A stretch of 64,000 nucleotides of DNA from UBA965 sp046303375. GTDB lineage: Bacteria > Chloroflexota > Chloroflexia > Chloroflexales > Roseiflexaceae. The notes below the pieces were generated by a model. That model was not told the origin of the DNA. It was given only the letters and a program-made list of their open reading frames with translations, and ran no database searches. The position numbers were made by a program, and so were the translations under genes. Below, piece after piece: positions 58,296 through 64,000 of the stretch. Numbering within the stretch: the stretch's first letter is position 1; every line of letters begins with the position of its first letter. The DNA is taken from positions 5,592 to 69,591 of the forward strand of contig JBKCGB010000071.1 of the NCBI GenBank assembly GCA_046303375.1, read 5' to 3'.

Positions 58296-61200
58296 ATGAG
58301 CGGTATCTCAGAATTGCATGATATACGAATTCGTGAGCGCATGACGTTTAAGGCGCCGTGGTATGCGTTGCAAATCAACGCTACGGGGGTGATTACCTTT
58401 GCAAATCAGCTAATCGTAGACCTTGTACGGCTGCCCATTTCGCAAATTGTGGGCACCTCTGTGGCACAGCTCATCGTGGTGACGCACAATCCTGAGTGGA
58501 ACGCCCAACTCCTACAGCTAAATGCACACAACCCGACACTCGAATTGCGAGAACAAATATATCTCCAACACGTACATGTCACAATGCATGTCCGTTTACA
58601 TGCCGAATATATTGTCAACACCGACGATATTTTACTGGTCTTTGAACCTATTTCAAGTCAATCGAAAGCAGAGAAATACACATCACTAATCAGGCAATTT
58701 TTCTATGACGTCACAGAATGTCGCAACTTGGACACCTTGTTCATGCTACTCCACCATGCAATGAGTCCGTTATCAATTGGAGTATTTTGCGCGCTAACAC
58801 AACCAATCACTGGTCTAAAGAATTTCCACAATCAACATGAAAATGAATCACTGAATTTGTGGATATTTGGCAAAAGTGTGCCTGCTTCCACTATTGCAAA
58901 TATTGATTCGCTTATGTCAATTTTACACATCGACACTCCAGTCCACCACAGCATTACATCACCGATTGTACTGCAACAACTCGCCCCCCATATGGCAACT
59001 CATTTTGAGGATCGCATGCAACAGGCAGGCATTCGCCGACTGTTTGTGGTAAGCCTTAAATCGGGGAATCGCTCTATCGGTGTGCTCGGTCTGTTTAGTG
59101 CGTTTGATGACAGCATCGAGTGTATTGATGGTGCCCATATCAACAATCTGCAAATCACGATTGCACAACTATTTACACGCGCGCAGCTCGAAACCCAAAT
59201 TACCCGACTTGAGCGGCTAAACCATGAGCTACGGATTATTTCGCAAACCCAAAACAGCGATTTACTGTTGCAACATGCGTGTCTCGCACTACAACGCATT
59301 TTTGATGATGCAGAAGTGTGTATTGCACAGGTGCAAGACACAGCCGCAACACTCACCGTGATTGCTGCGCCAACTACACCAAACGTAGGCGAACAGTTCC
59401 CTGCAGCAGGATTTGCACTGCATATTCCACAACGATTCACAGATGTGAACACCAACAAAGACCCGTGGATGGTAGCGCTTTCACGTGTATGGAAGTGCAC
59501 TGTACTCATCACCGTACCGATTCAGATTGATCCTCATCAATCGCATGTGATTATCATTGCACATCAACACAATGATATTTTGAGCAAACAAGATGTGACC
59601 TATGCGACGCAGTTTGCAGAGTTTGTGGTGGCGCACTATGCGCAGTTGCAATTGACTGCTGCGCTGAATGCATCTGAGCGGCGGTACCGATTTCTCATGA
59701 ACGAAGCAGCAAATCCCATGGTCGTAGTAGATGAGCAAAGTCTGATTGTGCATATGAATCATGCATCACGGCGGCTCATTGGCGTAGAACAACCGCAACA
59801 CTACACGCTAATGCAACTGTTTGCACCACACCTGCAACATGAATGGCACACCAAACGCAGTCACCTTATACACAGTGACAATTACAAACTTACCTGGCAA
59901 AGTGAATTAGTGCATCAACTCAACGAAACAATCATTCCTGTCGAAATTGAAGCGCGAATTATTTCACATGAGAATAATTCGCACGAGATTTTTCTTTCGA
60001 TGCGTGATATTCGCCAGCAACGTGAAATGGAACGTCGTCAGATGCTCCGTGAACAAGATTTGGCCATGTTTCAACATATCACATCGATTGTAAACAGCTC
60101 GCTTGATCTCGATATCCTTCTCGAGCGGACGCTGGATATTTTTGACGAAATCCAATTCGGTCACATGCTCGGTATCATTTTGATTGATGAGCATAATACG
60201 CCATATGTAGCCAAGTATCGCCATGTGGAGCCCGCACTGCTTGCACGTATTCAACAAGACCCAAGCATTGTCCGCATTGCAGTTGACCTGGTGCTGAGCA
60301 ACTATGATTCACAAATGTCTCTCTACAACACGTCAGTCAATAATATCCTTGCAAGTGATTTAATCAATCAGTTCGGCAATTTAATCGGTGCAGCACTAAG
60401 CGACAATGGCCATCATATTGGCATTATTTTAACTGCCCGACCATTTAATACGAGTACACCGTTTTCACCACGTGACATCCAAATACTCCACACCGTGGCA
60501 AATCAACTGTCACGCGCAATTACCAATGCGCGGTTGCATTTGTCGCTCCAACAGGCAGCAGATCGTTACATTATGCTCTACGAAGATACCGAAGAGATAC
60601 GCTCTCATTTATCGTCAGTGATTGAAAACTCGCCTGATGTACTGATACTCTGCAATCGTCACACTCAGCGCATGAATGTCTTGAATCGCCGCCAAGCAAC
60701 AAATCTCGGGTATGATATAAGCTCGTTACAAAATCAGCCAATTACCGTATTGTGCGAGCCTGAGATGCTGCTGCAATTCATGCCACATATTGCATTGATG
60801 CTAGAGCAACCATCATACAGCTTTGAGTATACGTTACGACGTGGTGATACCACACCCTTTACTGCACTCTTTTCAAGTAATACGGTTAACAAAATGGATG
60901 TGCTAATCACCATTAAAGATATCACACCAATGCGACAACTCGAAGATCGCATCAAGCAACGAGAGAAATTAGCTGCACTTGGGCAAATGATTGCTGGTGT
61001 GGCGCACGAGCTGAACAATCCAATAGCAGTTATTCGCGGCATCACCCAACTACAACTGATGAATCCACATGACGATCAGCTCACCCACGATTTGCATGTC
61101 ATCGATCAAACATCACAGCGTGCTGGTCGCATACTCAAGCAGCTACGCTCACTCGCACAACCACAATCGAATCCAGTGGATGCAGTAAATTTACAACAGC

Positions 61201-61973
61201 TGATTCCACACATTGCAAGTCAATACCAACAGATTTTCATCGAACAACAGATTCGGTTTACCTTTCATCACGATGCTGAAGCTTCTTACATCGTGCTCGG
61301 TCAAGAAGCGCAAATCGAGCAGGTCTTTGTCAACCTCATCGATAATGCGATTCACGCCATGCAATCGGTCACCAATCAGCGCTCTCTAACAGTCAGTTTG
61401 ACACAGAACGATTTCGTAGTGACTATTACCGTTGATGACACTGGCTCTGGTATCAACAAAGATGTACGAGATCGTATTTTCGACCCGTTCTATACGACAC
61501 GCAAAATTGGCGAAGGACTCGGTCTTGGATTAGCAATCGTCCATACTATCATAATTCAACACCATGGCTCTATTATGTTTCAGCCCCGTGCACCATTCGG
61601 CACTCGCTTCATCATTGAAATCCCAACTATTCATTCACCACGCATTCGTGTGGCCAAACAAACCCGCATGAGTGAATTTTATGTCACACTCTCTACCATA
61701 TTTCGCGAACTCACAATGATGCCAATTATTGAGGTTGAAAGCCCAGTCGAAGCACATGACATCATTTTCATAGATGAATCACAATTAGGTACTGTTCCTA
61801 TCGATACCACACATACTTTGATTTGTGTCATCGGCACAACGCAACACACCACGTTAATCGACATCGCACCTAACGTGGTACGAGTGTCACCTACTATGAG
61901 TGAAGCACAATTAAAGCAACAGATTCATGCACTCATCGAGTTATTGATGCGCCATAGCAATACAAAGGAATAA
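58296..61973 (+). CDS. Multi-sensor histidine kinase with C-terminal pseudo-receiver
   Basis: The 1225-residue soluble kinase has, in order: PAS (about 10-120), GAF (about 130-290), GAF (about 300-450), PAS (about 455-580), GAF (about 590-750), PAS (about 755-880), HisKA with His904 in GVAHELNNPIAVIRG, and an ATPase domain with NLIDNAIHAM, DTGSGI and GEGLGLGLAIV. The last 110 residues resemble a receiver fold (VEAHDIIFIDES, then TLICVIG, then VVRVSPTMSEAQLKQQI) but lack the acidic pair and the lysine. AAAGGTGG precedes the ATG at 58296. No response regulator gene is adjacent. It ends 4 bases before uxaA. Confidence 0.9.
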   Translation: MSGISELHDIRIRERMTFKAPWYALQINATGVITFANQLIVDLVRLPISQIVGTSVAQLIVVTHNPEWNAQLLQLNAHNPTLELREQIYLQHVHVTMHVRLHAEYIVNTDDILLVFEPISSQSKAEKYTSLIRQFFYDVTECRNLDTLFMLLHHAMSPLSIGVFCALTQPITGLKNFHNQHENESLNLWIFGKSVPASTIANIDSLMSILHIDTPVHHSITSPIVLQQLAPHMATHFEDRMQQAGIRRLFVVSLKSGNRSIGVLGLFSAFDDSIECIDGAHINNLQITIAQLFTRAQLETQITRLERLNHELRIISQTQNSDLLLQHACLALQRIFDDAEVCIAQVQDTAATLTVIAAPTTPNVGEQFPAAGFALHIPQRFTDVNTNKDPWMVALSRVWKCTVLITVPIQIDPHQSHVIIIAHQHNDILSKQDVTYATQFAEFVVAHYAQLQLTAALNASERRYRFLMNEAANPMVVVDEQSLIVHMNHASRRLIGVEQPQHYTLMQLFAPHLQHEWHTKRSHLIHSDNYKLTWQSELVHQLNETIIPVEIEARIISHENNSHEIFLSMRDIRQQREMERRQMLREQDLAMFQHITSIVNSSLDLDILLERTLDIFDEIQFGHMLGIILIDEHNTPYVAKYRHVEPALLARIQQDPSIVRIAVDLVLSNYDSQMSLYNTSVNNILASDLINQFGNLIGAALSDNGHHIGIILTARPFNTSTPFSPRDIQILHTVANQLSRAITNARLHLSLQQAADRYIMLYEDTEEIRSHLSSVIENSPDVLILCNRHTQRMNVLNRRQATNLGYDISSLQNQPITVLCEPEMLLQFMPHIALMLEQPSYSFEYTLRRGDTTPFTALFSSNTVNKMDVLITIKDITPMRQLEDRIKQREKLAALGQMIAGVAHELNNPIAVIRGITQLQLMNPHDDQLTHDLHVIDQTSQRAGRILKQLRSLAQPQSNPVDAVNLQQLIPHIASQYQQIFIEQQIRFTFHHDAEASYIVLGQEAQIEQVFVNLIDNAIHAMQSVTNQRSLTVSLTQNDFVVTITVDDTGSGINKDVRDRIFDPFYTTRKIGEGLGLGLAIVHTIIIQHHGSIMFQPRAPFGTRFIIEIPTIHSPRIRVAKQTRMSEFYVTLSTIFRELTMMPIIEVESPVEAHDIIFIDESQLGTVPIDTTHTLICVIGTTQHTTLIDIAPNVVRVSPTMSEAQLKQQIHALIELLMRHSNTKE

Positions 61974-61977
61974 TCAG

Positions 61978-63507
61978 ATGCACATTTCTTTCCAAGAGAA
62001 GCCAGCAATTCGTCTACACGAAGACGACAACGTCGCAATTGCGCTCGTACCGCTGAGTAGTGGTCGACGCCTCTTTGATGTAGTGACAACAAGTGCAATC
62101 GGTGCTGGACACAAACTTGCACTCCACGATATTGCACGCGGTCAACCGATTCGGCGCTACGGCCAAATTATCGGATTTGCCACCCAACAAATCCAAGCTG
62201 GTGATCATGTCCATAGCCACAACTTGAGCGTGGGCAGTATGCAGCTCGACTATGCAGTTTCAAGCAACATACGTGAATTCACGCCGACTGCTCACAGCCG
62301 CACCTTTCAGGGGTATCTGCGGGCAAACGGCAACGCTGGCACACGCAACACGGTGGCCGTAATCGCCACGGTCAACTGTGCTTCGCACACCGTACGCAAA
62401 ATCGTTGAGCGTGCCAAACGTGAACTGTGGCCAAACTACCCGAATGTGACCGACATTATCGTGCTCAGTCACAAACATGGCTGTGCCACCCGCGATGGCA
62501 GCCCAGAGCTGGGAATGCTCCAACGCACACTTGCCGGCTTTGCACACAATCCAAATGTGGCAGGGTATTTGTTTATCGGGCTCGGGTGCGAAACCAATCA
62601 ATTCGAAGCATTGTTCAACGCCCATCGTGACCGATTTGGAGCAATGAATCTGCCCGCCTATCTCGCCATCCAAGATGAAGGTGGGGTGGCAGCAACCATT
62701 GATGCAGGTGTCAACGCACTGATTCCAGTGCTACAGCACGCCAATCAATACACACGGCAAGCAGTGCCATTACGCAACCTGTCATTGGCATTACAGTGCG
62801 GTGGCAGTGACGGGTTTAGTGGAATCAGTGCAAACCCGGCACTCGGCTATGCGGTCGATTTACTCGTCCAACACGGTGGGACTGCAGTACTCAGTGAGAC
62901 ACCAGAGATATACGGCGCTGAACATTTGCTGACCCAGCGTGCCATCAATCAACAGGTCGCTGATAAACTCATCGGGCGCATACACTGGTGGGAGCACTAT
63001 ACACGCCAACTCGGCTTTGAAATCGACAATAATCCGAGCCATGGCAACAAGGCAGGTGGTCTCACGACGATCTACGAAAAATCGCTTGGCGCCGTCGCCA
63101 AAGGTGGTAGTATGCCACTCAACGCAGTCTACGAGTATGCTGAACCCATCACTGAAACTGGCTTTGTGTACATGGACACCCCTGGCTATGATCCAGTATC
63201 AGCAACCGGACAAGTGGCTGGGGGATGCAACATCATCGCGTTTACGACGGGGCGTGGCAGTTGTTTTGGATTTAAACCAGTACCAAGCATCAAGATATCG
63301 ACCAATACAACCACGTATGAGCGGATGCGTGGTGACATGGATGTGAATGCGGGTGAGATCATCACTGGTAAGGAAAGTATTGCACAAGTCGGTGAACGCA
63401 TCTTTGAGTTACTGATTGCAGTGGCCTCTGGACAGCACAGCCTCAGTGAAGCTCAGGACATCGGCGAAGAAGAATTCAACCCGTGGATGCTCGGTGCCAC
63501 CATGTAA
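61978..63507 (+). CDS. uxaA: Altronate dehydratase family protein
   Basis: The 509-residue protein has the UxaA layout: an N-terminal SAF domain (about 1-90, IRRYGQIIGFATQQIQAGDHVH) and the C-terminal dehydratase region. The latter shows GTRNTVAVIATVNCASH, LSHKHGCATRDG, GLGCETNQ, LQCGGSDGFSGISANPALG and TTGRGSCFGFKPVPSIKIS. It removes water from D-altronate, D-galactarate or a related sugar acid using Fe(II). Full length fits a single-chain enzyme. No other hexuronate gene is present, so the exact sugar acid is open. It starts 4 bases after the kinase, which suggests a shared transcript. Confidence 0.9.
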   Translation: MHISFQEKPAIRLHEDDNVAIALVPLSSGRRLFDVVTTSAIGAGHKLALHDIARGQPIRRYGQIIGFATQQIQAGDHVHSHNLSVGSMQLDYAVSSNIREFTPTAHSRTFQGYLRANGNAGTRNTVAVIATVNCASHTVRKIVERAKRELWPNYPNVTDIIVLSHKHGCATRDGSPELGMLQRTLAGFAHNPNVAGYLFIGLGCETNQFEALFNAHRDRFGAMNLPAYLAIQDEGGVAATIDAGVNALIPVLQHANQYTRQAVPLRNLSLALQCGGSDGFSGISANPALGYAVDLLVQHGGTAVLSETPEIYGAEHLLTQRAINQQVADKLIGRIHWWEHYTRQLGFEIDNNPSHGNKAGGLTTIYEKSLGAVAKGGSMPLNAVYEYAEPITETGFVYMDTPGYDPVSATGQVAGGCNIIAFTTGRGSCFGFKPVPSIKISTNTTTYERMRGDMDVNAGEIITGKESIAQVGERIFELLIAVASGQHSLSEAQDIGEEEFNPWMLGATM

Positions 63508-63514
63508 CTCGTGG

Positions 63515-64000
63515 CTAGCGCTGATGCTCGTGTTGCGTGGCAACACTTCCGTGCATGCGCTGAATATACCAGAGGACGCCACCACAGATACAAAGCGGTA
63601 CGGTGATTGTGTTGAGCACCGGAATTGCAGTACATGGCACCACAATCACCGCAAAACCAATGGCTTCAGGCAAAAAGCGCCCAAATAGGCGGATGCGCTG
63701 ACCAAACGTCATGTAGCGCCGCCCAAGTGATACATCGGTGTAGTCGAGCAGTGCGATGAGTGCGGTGGTGAGTGCCAACCACAGCGGCGCAACAAAGACA
63801 CCGACGACAGGCACAAACTCGAGTGCAACACCCATTATCCATGTCGTTGCAACCACGGTCACTTTGCGTAATTCGTACCAGACTGCTAACCCGACAATCA
63901 CAAATAGAGATTGATGGGGGGTTTCGTCATACCCTAGAAAGTGCATATCGATGCGCTCAGCGATAGAAGCGTAGAATGGACTACCAATAATGGTACCGAC
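63515..64000 (-). CDS. EI24/CysZ-like membrane protein, cut by the window edge
   Basis: The frame stays open through the window edge: before the internal ATG at 63946 it reads VGTIIGSPFYASIAERID, which is the conserved family segment preceding the second helix pair. So the start lies beyond 64000. The visible part has four hydrophobic segments (VTVVATTWIMGVALEFVPVV, APLWLALTTALIALLDY, FAVIVVPCTAIPVL and a last helix) and the loop ARRYMTFGQRIRLF-like region. CysZ members import sulfate; others have no known role. It is convergent with uxaA, with 7 bases between the stops. Confidence 0.75.
   Translation of the reverse strand, partial: VGTIIGSPFYASIAERIDMHFLGYDETPHQSLFVIVGLAVWYELRKVTVVATTWIMGVALEFVPVVGVFVAPLWLALTTALIALLDYTDVSLGRRYMTFGQRIRLFGRFLPEAIGFAVIVVPCTAIPVLNTITVPLCICGGVLWYIQRMHGSVATQHEHQR

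Overview
The window carries about 47 protein genes at high coding density, with roughly even base composition, a mix of ATG, GTG and TTG starts, and many starts backed by AGGAG-like ribosome sites. MurA is present and there is no lipopolysaccharide or outer-membrane gene set. Other features are soluble GAF/PAS histidine kinases, several GT4/GT39 glycosyltransferases, three Eis-like acetyltransferases in tandem, a SAM-I riboswitch over metY-metX, and a very large secreted FN3 protein. Together these best fit a member of the Chloroflexota (a mesophilic, Herpetosiphon-like Chloroflexia is my guess). That assignment is inference: there is no rRNA gene and I could run no search. No tRNA, rRNA, CRISPR, transposase or prophage was seen.

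Layout. 1-2.1 kb: end of an M16C peptidase, murA (active-site Cys replaced by Asp) and a small YggT-like membrane protein. 2.1-4.6 kb (minus): HTH regulator, purH, hisIE. 4.7-7.9 kb (plus): GAF-PAS histidine kinase, OmpR-type regulator, thioredoxin-TPR protein. 7.9-11.4 kb: GT4 glycosyltransferase, solitary DNA methyltransferase, DoxX-like protein, LysR regulator. 11.4-15.5 kb (minus): aldo/keto reductase, PhyH oxygenase, terminator, metF-like reductase, divergent aspartokinase. 15.5-18.6 kb (minus): a three-domain kinase / M23 / class-III aminotransferase fusion. 18.7-22.9 kb (plus): DAO-type oxidoreductase, DppB-like permease, and a DppC-like permease fused to a beta-propeller. 22.9-25.2 kb: divergent threonine dehydratase and MFS transporter.

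25.2-27.8 kb (plus): a copper-delivery cluster (His/Cys/Met-rich membrane peptide, SCO1, PCuAC, cupredoxin-like anchor) followed by an ankyrin protein. 27.8-29.4 kb (minus): terC and an aldo/keto reductase. 29.6-36.4 kb (plus): one giant secreted protein. 36.36-36.57 kb: promoter, leader ORF and two tandem terminators immediately before rsgA. 37.5-42.2 kb (plus): a GNAT and three paralogous Eis-like acetyltransferases. 42.2-52.5 kb (minus): three membrane/GT4 glycosyltransferases, pgsA, trpA, citrate synthase and a TrkH-like transporter. 52.6-55.3 kb (minus): RskA-like anti-sigma protein, an unlisted 57-residue membrane protein and fadD. 55.5-58.25 kb (minus): promoter, SAM-I riboswitch, metY and metX. 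58.3-63.5 kb (plus): a 1225-residue multi-sensor kinase and altronate dehydratase. The right edge cuts an EI24/CysZ-like gene.

The best leads are the leader-plus-tandem-terminator arrangement before rsgA, the kinase-M23-aminotransferase fusion, the permease-propeller fusion with no ATPase or binding protein nearby, the copper cluster with an inverted repeat around its -10 box, the acetyltransferase triplet, and the giant secreted protein.
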